Assembly: GCA_964467925.1 (NCBI GenBank)
Contig: CAYXSX010000001.1
Span: forward strand, 248,001-312,000
DNA: 64,000 nucleotides
Direction of reading: 5' to 3'
Source: CAYXSX01 sp964467925
Lineage (GTDB): Bacteria; Pseudomonadota; Alphaproteobacteria; Micavibrionales; Micavibrionaceae
The position numbers and the translations under genes were made by a program. The notes under the pieces are model-generated. The model was not told where the DNA came from and did no database searches. It saw only the letters and a list, made by a program, of their open reading frames with translations. This document shows, piece after piece, positions 17,860-26,999 of this stretch; within the stretch, counting starts at the first letter, position 1; each line of letters starts with the position of its first letter.

Positions 17860-19137
17860 CTATTCCGCCGCCGGAGCTACGGCATCTTCCATCACAGAAG
17901 CCTCTATCTGCTTGAAGATTTTATCCTGCCGCACCCTGTCCAGATATTTGTGGTAATCCAGCATATGATTTAGCGAAGCGGAAGCCAGCAAAGTTGTCAA
18001 TATATACAACCCCGTATCAGAAACGTTCTGGTCGTTCAGAAAAGGTGCCAGCAGACCGTGCAGTGCCTTCAAATCGATATTTTCTTTTACAAAGCCGTAA
18101 AACTCCGCAAGATTCATTTCCTGATAAGCTTGCCCAACCTGATTGTACAAAAGCACAAACCCCTCAAAGCAGCTTTCCTGCTCACAGGAAACTTTATCAG
18201 AAAATTTTTTGACAAGCCCTGCCGTATCATAAACAAACCAGCTTTGAAAACCGATTCCTACAAGATTAACCACGTTCTTGTAGGCCAGCATACGAAACTG
18301 CCTTTCGCCTCTTTTTCTGGTACGTTCCGGCAATTTTTCCAAAGGAATATCCGATTTTTTCGGGCTGTCCGCTTCCAGACAAAGCATCAACATATCGTGA
18401 GCATATTTGAGAGCAGGTCTTGCCTTTCGGTCAAACACTTCCTGAAGCGGCCCCAAATGACGGGAAGCATTATCCGCACCGTATACCACCGCCTCCCATG
18501 TATGACGCAATGCTATGCCCGATACCTTCACCATATTGGAAGGAAGAGTGTGGAGCTTCAGAATATCCTTGCCCACCTTAAGTGCCACCAAAACAGGAAT
18601 TATCGTACCTGTGAGAGCAATCTTTGCCGCTTTTTTGCCGGAGATATTCCGTAGGCCCTTCGAGACACGCTCCAAACCCTCACGCGAAAGACTGCGCCTA
18701 AACTCCCGGATTCTGTACTGCAATGAAGTGGGAGCACTTACGCTCGCCTGTAACTCCAGCCGCTCTTTCTTGCTTAGCAGAGGTATGTCTTTTTGCCGCA
18801 CCCCTGCAATATCCAGCGCAAGCAAATCTAACAGCCTGATATCCCCTGTATGGCTGTAATGGTGAGAGATTTGCTTGATGTGCATAGACTGGCTGAGCGA
18901 GCTCAGGCCGTCCCAGATAATAGCTGCGAAAATAGGAATTGTTTTCAGAGTGGGCTGTATGAAATCCCAGTCAAAATCGTGCGCCAGATCCCAAAAAACT
19001 TTGGCATCCGCACCCACCTCGTAGGCCAGCGCTCTTGCAGCGCCCCATGCACGAAAAAGATTGTAGCGGCTTGCATGACCCAGATTCTCAACCACCTGCC
19101 ACTCGGCGTCGGAATGATAGGCTTCACTTTTACTCAT
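17860..19137 (-). CDS. protein of unknown function
   Basis: I do not recognise this 425-residue protein. It is Lys/Leu-rich and mostly helical, has one or two hydrophobic stretches (KIALTGTIIPVLVALKVG; LYILTTLLASASLNHML) and no signal peptide. Its codon use is more AT-rich than that of glnII or the ompA-like gene on either side, suggesting lower expression or foreign origin. It ends in VAPAAE. The ribosome site before the ATG at 19137 is weak. It stands alone, 102 bp from the ompA-like gene, and the context gives no functional hint. Confidence 0.7.
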   Translation of the reverse strand: MSKSEAYHSDAEWQVVENLGHASRYNLFRAWGAARALAYEVGADAKVFWDLAHDFDWDFIQPTLKTIPIFAAIIWDGLSSLSQSMHIKQISHHYSHTGDIRLLDLLALDIAGVRQKDIPLLSKKERLELQASVSAPTSLQYRIREFRRSLSREGLERVSKGLRNISGKKAAKIALTGTIIPVLVALKVGKDILKLHTLPSNMVKVSGIALRHTWEAVVYGADNASRHLGPLQEVFDRKARPALKYAHDMLMLCLEADSPKKSDIPLEKLPERTRKRGERQFRMLAYKNVVNLVGIGFQSWFVYDTAGLVKKFSDKVSCEQESCFEGFVLLYNQVGQAYQEMNLAEFYGFVKENIDLKALHGLLAPFLNDQNVSDTGLYILTTLLASASLNHMLDYHKYLDRVRQDKIFKQIEASVMEDAVAPAAE

Positions 19138-19239
19138 ACCATACGCATCAAATTAATTAATGCGCAAAAAATTACATACTATGCATAAAAAATCAAACTT
19201 TTATGTGAAATTTATTACACGGCACAAAAACCGAAGCTT

Positions 19240-20505
19240 TTACCGGATATATAGGTGCACTTCACTGCTACGGGCTTCTTCGCTCTGGCTGTAGGACAGG
19301 TCGATACGCTCCAGCGGCATGCCCATCTGGGTCAGAGTGCGCAGAACGCGCTCCGCGTTGCGGCGGGCACGGGTGCTCTCGATAGCCACCTGCGCGGCGT
19401 TGCCGCCACTGGGCTGCACCGCAACAAGGTCGAATTTCGCATCTGGAAAACGCTCCAGCGTTTCATTCACGGCCACGTAAAGCGGCTGTTCATATTCCAC
19501 ATCGGGACGGTCGAAACGAATTTTCACCAGCGGGCGCGGCTCGATTGCGGAACCGGGTGCGGCAGAATTTTTAGTACCTGGAGGAGCAACTGAAGCAGGC
19601 GGCATCTCATAACCGCCGGTCGCAGCGTCGGCACCCGCATTCGAGGAAGCCTGCGTAACAAACGGTGAAACGCGGGAGAACGGACGGTTCGCAAGGCTCT
19701 TGCCATACAGGTCGCCGTTATTAACTGCCAAGGCAAGCGTACGAAGGTTGTTGCGTTCGGACGACAGATACGCGCTGGCGCGGGTGATATCATCATTCAC
19801 ACTGTTGGTCACGCGCTCGATAATTACGATCGTATTGTTAACCGTGTCCTCAAGCTCGGCAAGCATGACATGGTCTTCCTCGACCGCGCCTGACAGGCCA
19901 TAGGTCGCGCGCGTCCCTTCCAGAAGGAAGGAGGCAACGGATGACACCTGCGCCACATCGATGGCAAGCTGGCTGAGTTCAGAAATATTGGAGGCAAGAT
20001 CCTCAAGGTTCGCTTCCGCCGCATTGATGCGCTTAAGAAGGCGCGGGTTGCCTGGCGTTGTTCCGGTCTGAAGCTGCGTGTTCACGGTGGCAACAGCCGC
20101 ATAATATTCGGCGGCGCGGCGCTCTCCTTCCGCTTCCAGCGTGGTCAACTGGGCAGAAAGCCCGGAAACGCGGGATTGCAAATCGGCCAGTTCGTTACGA
20201 AGCTCGTCAATCTTGCGGGTTACAAGCGTGTCTTCCGGCGCGAAATAGTCGGAACCCACAATCTGTTGGGGCTTGATGTCCTTAACCGCGAAAGGCTTGT
20301 TATACACGTTACCGCGAAGCCCCTCTGGAAGCGGCTGGTCGGTGATGATCAGCGGCGATGATCCGCCTTGCTGCGGCTGCGCACTGGCAGCGGGCGCGAA
20401 AGCGGCTATAACGCCCGCGGCTATCAGCGCGGCGCAAAAACCGCTCTTCAGAATGTAAGAGGATTTAATTTCGAAAGACATGCGTGATTTTGACATGATA
20501 TCCAT
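19240..20505 (-). CDS. OmpA-like cell-envelope protein with coiled coil
   Basis: Exported protein likely to contact peptidoglycan. It has a signal peptide (FCAALIAAGVIAAFAPAASA, cut near residue 43), a long coiled coil (about 95-160, VTRKIDELRNELADLQSRVS) and a helical middle section. The C-terminal OmpA-like domain (about 325-421) shows the typical EQPLYVAVNETLERFPDAKF and STRARRNAERVLRTL, where the canonical domain reads SxxRAxxVxxxL. Starts at 20505, 20496 or 20481 are all possible; GGAT just before 20496 favours that one slightly. OmpA domains of this form are common at the end of alphaproteobacterial coiled-coil envelope proteins. No membrane barrel is seen. Confidence 0.8.
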   Translation of the reverse strand: MDIMSKSRMSFEIKSSYILKSGFCAALIAAGVIAAFAPAASAQPQQGGSSPLIITDQPLPEGLRGNVYNKPFAVKDIKPQQIVGSDYFAPEDTLVTRKIDELRNELADLQSRVSGLSAQLTTLEAEGERRAAEYYAAVATVNTQLQTGTTPGNPRLLKRINAAEANLEDLASNISELSQLAIDVAQVSSVASFLLEGTRATYGLSGAVEEDHVMLAELEDTVNNTIVIIERVTNSVNDDITRASAYLSSERNNLRTLALAVNNGDLYGKSLANRPFSRVSPFVTQASSNAGADAATGGYEMPPASVAPPGTKNSAAPGSAIEPRPLVKIRFDRPDVEYEQPLYVAVNETLERFPDAKFDLVAVQPSGGNAAQVAIESTRARRNAERVLRTLTQMGMPLERIDLSYSQSEEARSSEVHLYIR

Positions 20506-20728
20506 ATGGGTGTTGAATAATTTCTATAGAAACCGCAAGCGCCGTAACAAGTGATAAAGCTCCCGCGAGTCAGGTTAACTCAAAACTAGGATCGCCCGTG
20601 CTGTGTGTGATGTCAAGCACCTAGCGCGTTTTATAGGCAAAATTATTAAAACCCGACTTATTAAATGCATCAAAGACTTGCATTGCCGATCTTTTTACAG
20701 TAAGTTCTGCCCGCATTTCAACGTGCAA

Positions 20729-20805
<77 letters not shown>

Positions 20806-20812
20806 TTGAAAT

Positions 20813-20844
20813 AAAAAACCACCCCATCTTGCGGGTGGTTTTTT
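20813..20844 (+). terminator. rho-independent terminator of tRNA-Arg
   Basis: A perfect 12-bp stem (AAAAAACCACCC / GGGTGGTTTTTT) with an 8-nt loop directly after the tRNA. Confidence 0.93.
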
Positions 20845-21223
20845 ATTTCAAACGTGTTCTTGTCAGCATTCGAACGAACAGAGTTCGACAATAAGCTTAA
20901 CGAGGCAAAGCCGAGTTTAGCGTTTGCCACTTTGCGGTCAGTGACTTGTCATTGACCGCAAAGTAATCTTCTCGGAAACACACACCAAGCCATCCCGTGT
21001 TCTTCTTGACCACAGCAAAACAACCTCCTTAAAGTACCGAGAGTTAGCATATCTAGGAGATCACTATACGAAAACGTGCCCGGCCACCCCCTCATTCTTC
21101 TTGACCCCGGCGTGGTAATCTTTAGGATATGGGCCATAAGTGATTAAAAAAGAGCAACAACCAAAACGGAAAAACGCGGCGGCGCCTGTCTACATTGCGC
21201 CGCGGGGTTAATAAGTCAGATAA
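20845..21223. other. non-coding stretch with a 36-bp palindrome
   Basis: No convincing gene. At 20929-20964 there is a near-perfect 17-bp palindrome with a 2-nt loop (left arm ACTTTGCGGTCAGTGAC; one G-T pair). AATCTTCTCGG, part of the tRNA-Arg 3' half, recurs at about 20965-20975. TTCTTCTTGACC occurs twice (about 21000 and 21092). These may be the remains of a tRNA-targeted insertion, but no integrase gene is present. Confidence 0.5.
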
Positions 21224-22099
21224 ATGTCCGATATAAACGAGCCTGTGGCCCCCGTGGCGGCAACGACGATTGTGAGACTGGCGAGCAGTCCGCAGGAAAT
21301 CGAGGCTGCGCAGAAAATCCGGTATCAGGTGTTTTACGAAGAAAACAACGCTACCCCTACTGATGAAATCAAACGCCAGAAGCGCGACATGGACCGTTAT
21401 GACGACCATGCCGATCACCTGATTGTGGTCGATCAAAGCGGGCCCAAGGAAAAAGTGGTGGGCACTTACCGCCTGCTGACGCGCGAGGCGGCGCGCAAAA
21501 GCGGTCAATTTTACTCCAGCGGCGAATACGATATGTCGGTTTTGATCGATTCCGGTTCGGAAATTCTGGAACTCGGGCGCTCCTGCGTCCTGCCCGAGTT
21601 TCGCAGCCGCCCCGTCCTGCAATTACTGTGGCAGGGGATTGCCGATTACGTGGTCGAACACAATATCGACATGCTCTTCGGTTGCGGCTCCATGCCCGGA
21701 ACGGACCCGCAGGCTCTGGCCCTGCCCCTCTCCTATCTTTACCACTACCACCTCGCGCCGGAGGGGATCCGCGCCCGCGCCCTGCCCGAACGCTACGTGG
21801 GCATGAACATGATCGCCAAGGACGATATCGTGGCCAAGGCCGCCTTTGCCGAATTGCCGCCCCTGATCAAGGGATATCTGCGCACCGGGGCGACTGTGGG
21901 CGACGGCGCTGTGATCGACCGCGACTTTAATACGACCGACGTTTTCATTGCCATGCCCACCACGTTGATCGAAAAACGCTACCGCAAGCATTACGAACGC
22001 AGGATCCAGAAAACCATTCCCGGCGGCGCGCCCGAAACTGACGCCCAAGAGGATGAAACAGACACAAAACCCTATGTGGTGGTCGAGGGCCGGGCGTAA
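21224..22099 (+). CDS. olsB: L-ornithine N-alpha-acyltransferase
   Basis: Transfers a 3-hydroxyacyl group from ACP to ornithine, the first step of ornithine-lipid synthesis. It is a GNAT-fold protein of the OlsB/hemolysin-like family: QKIRYQVFYEEN (about 30-41), VVGTYRLLTREAA, the core ILELGRSCVLPEFRSRPVL and the conserved DMLFGCGSMPGTDP. Length (291) is normal. It is directly followed by the olsA-like acyltransferase with no gap (TAA then ATG), giving the usual OlsB-OlsA pair. Such lipids replace phospholipids under phosphate limitation; no Pho box was identified here. Confidence 0.92.
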   Translation: MSDINEPVAPVAATTIVRLASSPQEIEAAQKIRYQVFYEENNATPTDEIKRQKRDMDRYDDHADHLIVVDQSGPKEKVVGTYRLLTREAARKSGQFYSSGEYDMSVLIDSGSEILELGRSCVLPEFRSRPVLQLLWQGIADYVVEHNIDMLFGCGSMPGTDPQALALPLSYLYHYHLAPEGIRARALPERYVGMNMIAKDDIVAKAAFAELPPLIKGYLRTGATVGDGAVIDRDFNTTDVFIAMPTTLIEKRYRKHYERRIQKTIPGGAPETDAQEDETDTKPYVVVEGRA

Positions 22100-22891
22100 A
22101 TGCGTACACCCCTCGCCGCGCTCAAAATGAGCCTTTTCGTTTTGCTGTGCCTTGCCATCGTTCCCCTGCAGAGCCTTGTTCTGGTCGTTCACCGCGGTCG
22201 CGGGGCTTACATCCTGCCGTGGCTGTGGCAATGCTGCGTGTGTCGGATTTTCGGCATTACCGTGCTGGTGGAGGGCAAACCTCACACGAAATCACAAACC
22301 ATTTATGTGGCCAATCACCTTTCCTATCTCGACATTCCGGCGATCGGCAGTATCCTTCGCGCCTCTTTCGTCGCCAAACAGGAGGTGGCCGGATGGGCCG
22401 TATTCGGTTTCCTGTCAAAACTCCAGCAAACCGCCTTCATCAGCCGTTCCAAGGCCGATGCGGCAAAAGAAAAAAACGCGCTGGGCGCGATGCTGGCGGA
22501 AGGCAAAAGCCTCATCATCTTCCCCGAAGGCACTTCCACCGACGGGCGCGAGGTATTGGCGTTTAAATCCAGCCTGTTTGCCCTCGTCCTTCAGGACGGC
22601 GTGAAAAACCTGACCATCCAGCCCGTTACCGTGAACATGCAAACCGTCGACCGCCGCCCGGTATTGACCCAAGCCGACCGCGACATCTACTCTTGGCACC
22701 GCGACATGGATACCGAACTTCCCGTGCATTTATGGGGGTTTGCCAAAAGCCGCGGGGCGCATATTTCGCTAAAATTCCATCCGCCCCGTCTGGCCGGCGA
22801 TTATTCCGACCGGAAAACACTTGCCAAAATATGCCATGAAGACGTATGCAAGGGGCTGACCCAACAGATAGAAAACAAGCAAGCCGCATAA
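22100..22891 (+). CDS. olsA: 1-acylglycerol-3-phosphate / lyso-ornithine-lipid acyltransferase
   Basis: PlsC-family O-acyltransferase that would complete ornithine lipid or phosphatidic acid. The NHLSYLD (NHxxxxD, 72-78) and FPEGTSTDG (141-149) motifs are intact and an N-terminal membrane segment is present (ALKMSLFVLLCLAIVPL). The start codon abuts the olsB stop, so translation is coupled. The olsB neighbour favours lyso-ornithine lipid as the substrate, but a general PlsC role cannot be excluded. Confidence 0.9.
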   Translation: MRTPLAALKMSLFVLLCLAIVPLQSLVLVVHRGRGAYILPWLWQCCVCRIFGITVLVEGKPHTKSQTIYVANHLSYLDIPAIGSILRASFVAKQEVAGWAVFGFLSKLQQTAFISRSKADAAKEKNALGAMLAEGKSLIIFPEGTSTDGREVLAFKSSLFALVLQDGVKNLTIQPVTVNMQTVDRRPVLTQADRDIYSWHRDMDTELPVHLWGFAKSRGAHISLKFHPPRLAGDYSDRKTLAKICHEDVCKGLTQQIENKQAA

Positions 22892-22911
22892 CAAAGAGGA
22901 GATTTACCGAC

Positions 22912-23166
22912 ATGACCAATATGACCGATTTCGATCCCGTAGAAGTTTCAAGACTGCAGGCCTACCTGCAAAACAAATTCAAAAACCCCGACATCGCTCT
23001 GATGATTCGGGAAAAGGCGAAAGATTCCGTCGAAGTCATCATGAAAGGTGAATTTCTGGGTGTCATCTATAAAGACGCCGAAGACAAGGAAATCTCCTAC
23101 GACTTCAACATGGCGATCCTCGAAATGGATCTGCCGCACGGCGATACGTCGAATAAAAAATACTGA
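22912..23166 (+). CDS. DUF3126-like small protein
   Basis: An 84-residue soluble protein with the pattern EVSRLQAYLQNKFKNPDIAL ... DSVEVIMKGEFLGVIYKD ... SYDFNMAILEMDL, which matches my recollection of the alphaproteobacterial DUF3126 family; function unknown. The ATG at 22912 follows AAGAGGAG at a good distance and is preferred over an upstream in-frame ATG inside olsA. It lies 20 bp after olsA and is probably cotranscribed with it. Confidence 0.85.
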   Translation: MTNMTDFDPVEVSRLQAYLQNKFKNPDIALMIREKAKDSVEVIMKGEFLGVIYKDAEDKEISYDFNMAILEMDLPHGDTSNKKY

Positions 23167-23223
23167 TATTCGTTAGTTTGCCCAAACCCCGCCCTTTTTG
23201 GTAGAATAATATATAATACCTTC

Positions 23224-23354
23224 GTCACCCCGGAGGCCTGCGAAGCAAGGCAAGCAGGCTTAAACATCCGGGGTCCGGAAAAGCGAGCAGCTTTGCTGCT
23301 CACCTATGGGTCCCCGCCGTTTAAACGTTGCTAACGCAACGCCGCGGGGATGAC
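23224..23354. repeat. compound palindromic repeat (GTCACCCCGG ... GGGGATGAC)
   Basis: Outer ends GTCACCCCGG and CCGCGGGGATGAC are roughly inverted copies. Inside are hairpins such as GAGCAGCtttGCTGCTC and CGTTgctAACG. It has the same end pattern (GTCA...TGAC) as the other dispersed repeats in the window. Confidence 0.75.
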
Positions 23355-23383
23355 GGTAGAAGAGGAATAGAAAAGGGCTGACT

Positions 23384-23839
23384 TTGGGGCAAATAAAAGG
23401 ATACACGGCGCTCTTGCGCTGCGTGCTTGTGCTGGCGGTGATACTGTTTTCCGCCCCTGCCATGGCGCTTGAACCGCTATTTTTCAAACCCGCCCAAGAC
23501 AACGCGCAAGCGGCAAAAATCGCCGATCATATCTCCCTGCCCGTTTCCGCCTTTACGCTTGCCTATGCCGATCTGAACGGCGACGGCAAGGATGAGATTT
23601 TCGCCCGCACGGTTGAATGCCCGGAAAAATTTTGCTGGTTCCATGTTCTGGCTTACGCGGGCAATGATTTACGCACGCTGGCGCTGATATCGGCCCGCTC
23701 CGTCCTGCCTTCCGATTCTTACACCTCCGGCGTGCGGGATTTAAACGTCTATACATCCCCCGAAAACGACTTCGCCCATGAAAACTATGTTTGGGTGCCG
23801 CAGCTTTCGCGCTATACTAAAGAAAGCGGGGAGGAATAA
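23384..23839 (+). CDS. secreted protein with a single FG-GAP/Ca-loop-like motif
   Basis: A 151-residue exported protein of unknown function. It has a signal peptide (LLRCVLVLAVILFSAPAMA) and a single Asp-rich loop DLNGDGKDEIFAR as in FG-GAP/VCBS repeats, and two Cys nearby (CPEKFCWF). The start is TTG at 23384, with AAAGGG 7 nt upstream; the first ATG (23461) would remove the signal peptide. Its stop overlaps the next start by one base (TAATG), so it is translationally coupled to the following secreted protein. Confidence 0.7.
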   Translation: MGQIKGYTALLRCVLVLAVILFSAPAMALEPLFFKPAQDNAQAAKIADHISLPVSAFTLAYADLNGDGKDEIFARTVECPEKFCWFHVLAYAGNDLRTLALISARSVLPSDSYTSGVRDLNVYTSPENDFAHENYVWVPQLSRYTKESGEE

Positions 23840-25401
23840 TGAAACGGCATCTTTTGCTCTATCTGTTTTGTTTCGGAATTTTCCTGACATCCCCCGCCCG
23901 CGCCAATGAATTTGCCGAAACCGCAGAGGCTCTTGCGCAAAAAGGGAAAGAAATCGCCACATCCAACAGCGCGCTTGTTTCCAGCACCGATAAAATAGCT
24001 ACCGAACTGGCCAATGGCGGCGTCAGTAAGGCCGCAGTGGAAAGCCTCGCCGGAAGCGCAGGCGATATAGCCAAACAGGCCGGAGAGATCGGGGCTTCCG
24101 CCACAAAACTTGCCAATAAGGCGATCGACGGGGCTATGGCCGCAGGCACCCAAGCCGTTAACCAAGCGGTTAACAGCGCCACCGAGTATGTCGTGAAAGG
24201 CGTTAGCGGCCTTGTTCCCGACACCAAAATTCTGGAAGGAGCCGCAGGCACTTTGGCAAAAGAGGCAACCAACTTTGTAAACGGCGCGAATATAGATCCG
24301 AAAGCCTTGCTCGGAAGCGCCGGAAACGTTTCCGGCCTCGTAGGCGGCGTAACGGATAAAATCACTTCCCTCACCTCTTCCCCTGCCGTATCCGCCTTAA
24401 GCTCCGGCGGCATCTTAAACAGCGGCGGAAGCTCGTCCGGCACAGGCACCGCGGACGGCGTTACCGCTATCGGCCCGGTCATTGCTTCTAATCCCACGGG
24501 GGCGCAAAGTGGCTATTCCTGCACGCCCGGTCTTCCCTGCATCCAACCCAAAACGCCTAACGATCCGCTCAATCCTGCCGATGGAGCAAACATGGGCGGC
24601 AACAATGCCCTTAAATCGGGCAGCGCCGGCTGTGATGCCGATTTCATGAATCAGGTTTATGCAAGGGCATGGCTGGAATCCGACCGCGAGATGAAAGCCG
24701 CTTCCGTGGCCATCCGTAAACCCGACAGCGTGCTGGAATATAGCTGTTTCGATCAGATCGTAAGCATGGTCGCCCATAAAATCGGCCCGATCTTCAGCGA
24801 GAGCACCGACTTCCAGAACCGTCCGTTTGCGCATTCCACTATGGGCATGGGCGCTTACACCACCTATATGGGCAATGACAGCCTCGACAAGGCGCTGGAG
24901 GGTACGGTCCTGGCCAGCATAAAAAATTATCAGACCAATAATTTCGCCCATAAATCGCTGGGCGGTACGGGCAGCGCGGACGGCGCCTTTACCGGCAAAA
25001 TCGGCGGCGACAAATATAACTGCGACATGATGAACCGTGTTCATTTCCTCGCCCAATGCGCCAATTTCGGCACGGACAACCAGTTCCTGACCTTTGAAAA
25101 CATGACCACTCTCGACCCTCGTGTTTTTCCCGCCGAATGCGGTAAAACGGTCAGTCAGGCCACGGTCGATCTGGCCACGAATAACGGCTTCCTCTTTGCC
25201 AATTTCGATATATTCACGGATTACAAAACGCTTCTCGATCCCGGTGTTTGCGGCACGCCCATTCCGACGGGCGTAAGCGTCACGGCCTATGAAGTCGGGC
25301 GTGATTTTGAAACGGGACCGCCCGTTACCGGACAAACTTATGCCGATCAAATTTGCTCTAATCCGGGATGTTACTTCGATGGAAGCGCATGCAAGTTTTG
25401 A
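23839..25401 (+). CDS. secreted Cys-rich protein, paralogue of 25659-26504
   Basis: No family recognised. It has a signal peptide (to about residue 22, TSPARA|NE) and an Ala/Gly-rich helical N-terminal half (25-190). A C-terminal domain (about 264-520) is shared with the product of the next gene: CDADFMNQVYARAWLESDRE, KPDSVLEYSCFDQ, KYNCDMMNRVHFLAQC, then IPTG and a final Cys cluster (CSNPGCYFDGSACKF). At least eight Cys in the shared part suggest disulfides and an extracytoplasmic location. It follows the FG-GAP-like gene with a 1-nt overlap. Confidence 0.8.
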   Translation: MKRHLLLYLFCFGIFLTSPARANEFAETAEALAQKGKEIATSNSALVSSTDKIATELANGGVSKAAVESLAGSAGDIAKQAGEIGASATKLANKAIDGAMAAGTQAVNQAVNSATEYVVKGVSGLVPDTKILEGAAGTLAKEATNFVNGANIDPKALLGSAGNVSGLVGGVTDKITSLTSSPAVSALSSGGILNSGGSSSGTGTADGVTAIGPVIASNPTGAQSGYSCTPGLPCIQPKTPNDPLNPADGANMGGNNALKSGSAGCDADFMNQVYARAWLESDREMKAASVAIRKPDSVLEYSCFDQIVSMVAHKIGPIFSESTDFQNRPFAHSTMGMGAYTTYMGNDSLDKALEGTVLASIKNYQTNNFAHKSLGGTGSADGAFTGKIGGDKYNCDMMNRVHFLAQCANFGTDNQFLTFENMTTLDPRVFPAECGKTVSQATVDLATNNGFLFANFDIFTDYKTLLDPGVCGTPIPTGVSVTAYEVGRDFETGPPVTGQTYADQICSNPGCYFDGSACKF

Positions 25402-25461
25402 TATCGGAAAAAAAACGGAAAAAAGCAATGTCTCATTTTGAATATTTTACCCTCTTTTTTC

Positions 25462-25552
25462 GTCATCACCCGCTTTATGCGGGTGATCCATCGTCCCGCA
25501 AACGGCTTATTTCCTTTTATCCGTGGATTGCCCGGATAAACCGGGCAATGAC
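25462..25552. repeat. GTCATCACCCGC / CCGGGCAATGAC palindromic repeat
   Basis: A two-hairpin unit: ATCACCCGC/GCGGGTGAT at the left and TTGCCCGG/CCGGGCAA at the right, with GTCAT...ATGAC ends. The left half is identical in type to those at 16374 and 26555. Nothing else was seen in 25402-25658. Confidence 0.85.
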
Positions 25553-25658
25553 GACATTGAGAGTATTTTTCAATTGAGATACTGCCTGAGGAAAATGCTA
25601 TTTGCGCAACTTGGTACAATTTTAGTACAATAAAAGGAATAAGGGGTTTTTAGCGGGC

Positions 25659-26504
25659 ATGACAAATAAACGACTGACGATCATGACATACGCGGCGCTT
25701 TTTCTGTGCGCTGTTCTCTTGGCGGTCGGGTTTACCTCTCATGCTCTGGCTCAGGCCAGCGCTTTTGCCGAAAGCCCTTGCGATCCTTGGTACTACGATT
25801 CCTTAAAATCCCGCGCCTGGATGGAAGCCCAGCGCGAAGTTACCCAAAACCAGAATTTAATCAGCAAGCCCGACAGCGTGCTGGAATATACCTGTTTCGA
25901 TCAATTCGCCAGCGTCATGGCCGCCAATGCCCATAAAATGTTCAGCGAAAACCGCCGCTGGGGCAAAATCGAGGACGTTAATCTCGGCGATATGGCCACG
26001 ACACTGCAAAACACTGTCGGAACACCTCTTCAAGCCTATGTGTCCTCCAATTTCGATGGTCCGTTCATGGATGGCCGCGTGAATGCCGATAACAATATCG
26101 CGGAAATCAAGGCCGTGGACGGCAACAATTTCAAAACCTATAACTGCAATAAAATGAACGAGGTCTGGAACCTCGCCAAATGTACCGACTTTGCCGAAAA
26201 AGGCGGCGACGGGTTTTTTACGCTGGAAGACTACGCGACTGGCCCCGATAAACGCTCTCATCAGGGACAATCCTGCGCGCCGGATGTACGTTGGGGAATT
26301 CATTACAACATCGCCGCGGGCGCGACATGGCCCGCCGATGACGCGAAAAGCTATTCCGATTTGCTAGGCAAACCTGATGAAAAAGGGAAAGTTTCATGCG
26401 GCGATTCCATGCGCATCCCTACGGGTATCATGAACCTGGGCAAGCCCGAATTCGTCTGCCTCACGCCTGGCTGTATCAGCCGCGATGGCGGTGCTTGCCA
26501 GTAA
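25659..26504 (+). CDS. secreted Cys-rich protein, paralogue of 23839-25401
   Basis: A 281-residue exported protein of unknown function. The signal peptide ends near SHALAQA. The mature part corresponds to the C-terminal domain of the upstream paralogue: CDPWYYDSLKSRAWMEAQRE, KPDSVLEYTCFDQ, TYNCNKMNEVWNLAKC, CGDSMRIPTG and CLTPGCISRDGGACQ. It lacks the helical N-terminal half. The Cys spacing is conserved between the two, which supports a shared fold with disulfides. A 257-bp repeat-containing gap separates them. Confidence 0.82.
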   Translation: MTNKRLTIMTYAALFLCAVLLAVGFTSHALAQASAFAESPCDPWYYDSLKSRAWMEAQREVTQNQNLISKPDSVLEYTCFDQFASVMAANAHKMFSENRRWGKIEDVNLGDMATTLQNTVGTPLQAYVSSNFDGPFMDGRVNADNNIAEIKAVDGNNFKTYNCNKMNEVWNLAKCTDFAEKGGDGFFTLEDYATGPDKRSHQGQSCAPDVRWGIHYNIAAGATWPADDAKSYSDLLGKPDEKGKVSCGDSMRIPTGIMNLGKPEFVCLTPGCISRDGGACQ

Positions 26505-26554
26505 TTGCGCCCCTCGTCATTCAGTCCCCCTGTCATCCCCGCTCACTCTCTTTC

Positions 26555-26643
26555 GTCATCACCCGCTTCATGCGGGTGATCCATCCGCAAAACCCTAGAT
26601 GGATTATCCAGATGATCCCCGCATACGCGGGAAGGGTAATGAC
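26555..26643. repeat. GTCATCACCCGC palindromic repeat, second full copy
   Basis: Same organisation as 25462-25552, with right hairpin CCCCGCatacGCGGG and end GTAATGAC. A fragment of the GTCATCCTGAGCG family follows at about 26658. Confidence 0.8.
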
Positions 26644-26702
26644 GACAATAAAAATTGTCATCCTGAGCGTTAGCGAAGTATCTCTTTTTTTACAGGCAAA
26701 AA

Positions 26703-26999
26703 CTAATGCAATGACTTTGAAATAAGGGCTCTCAGTTTCTCTCTCATCTCCGGCGAGCCGGACTGCTCCAGAAACTTCAAAACCGTGCCCAGATTTTTCG
26801 CGCGGTCCACGCGCACATTCCCCGGATCGGCCTTTTCCAGCGCGACGTCGAACGCCTTTTCCTCCGCGCTCGGTTTAATTGCCTTGCGCGGCGGCTCCGG
26901 CTTGGCCCCAGTCAGGGGTCCTTTCGGCATTTCCGGTTTTTGCACCGCCTGCAGCTTCGCGCCGCCCAGCGGGTTCATCGTTTTGGCCTGTTCTTCCAT
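26703..26999 (-). CDS. small basic protein of unknown function (coding may start upstream)
   Basis: A 98-residue soluble Lys/Pro/Glu-rich protein; no family recognised. Its C-terminus (VLKFLEQSGSPEMREKLRAL) is helical. The ATG at 26999 has no ribosome site. The frame stays open for 38 more codons upstream, with coding-like content (KKSKKIQADALALLRRTRA), back to 27113, where an ATC codon sits 7 nt after a perfect AAGGAG. There is no ATG, GTG or TTG between that point and the in-frame stop above. The real product may therefore have about 136 residues and a non-standard start. Confidence 0.6.
   Translation of the reverse strand: MEEQAKTMNPLGGAKLQAVQKPEMPKGPLTGAKPEPPRKAIKPSAEEKAFDVALEKADPGNVRVDRAKNLGTVLKFLEQSGSPEMREKLRALISKSLH

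Noticed and set aside
20949..21137. 62-residue minus-strand ORF
   Set aside because: No ribosome site, unusual composition, and it lies in a repeat-like non-coding region next to the tRNA.
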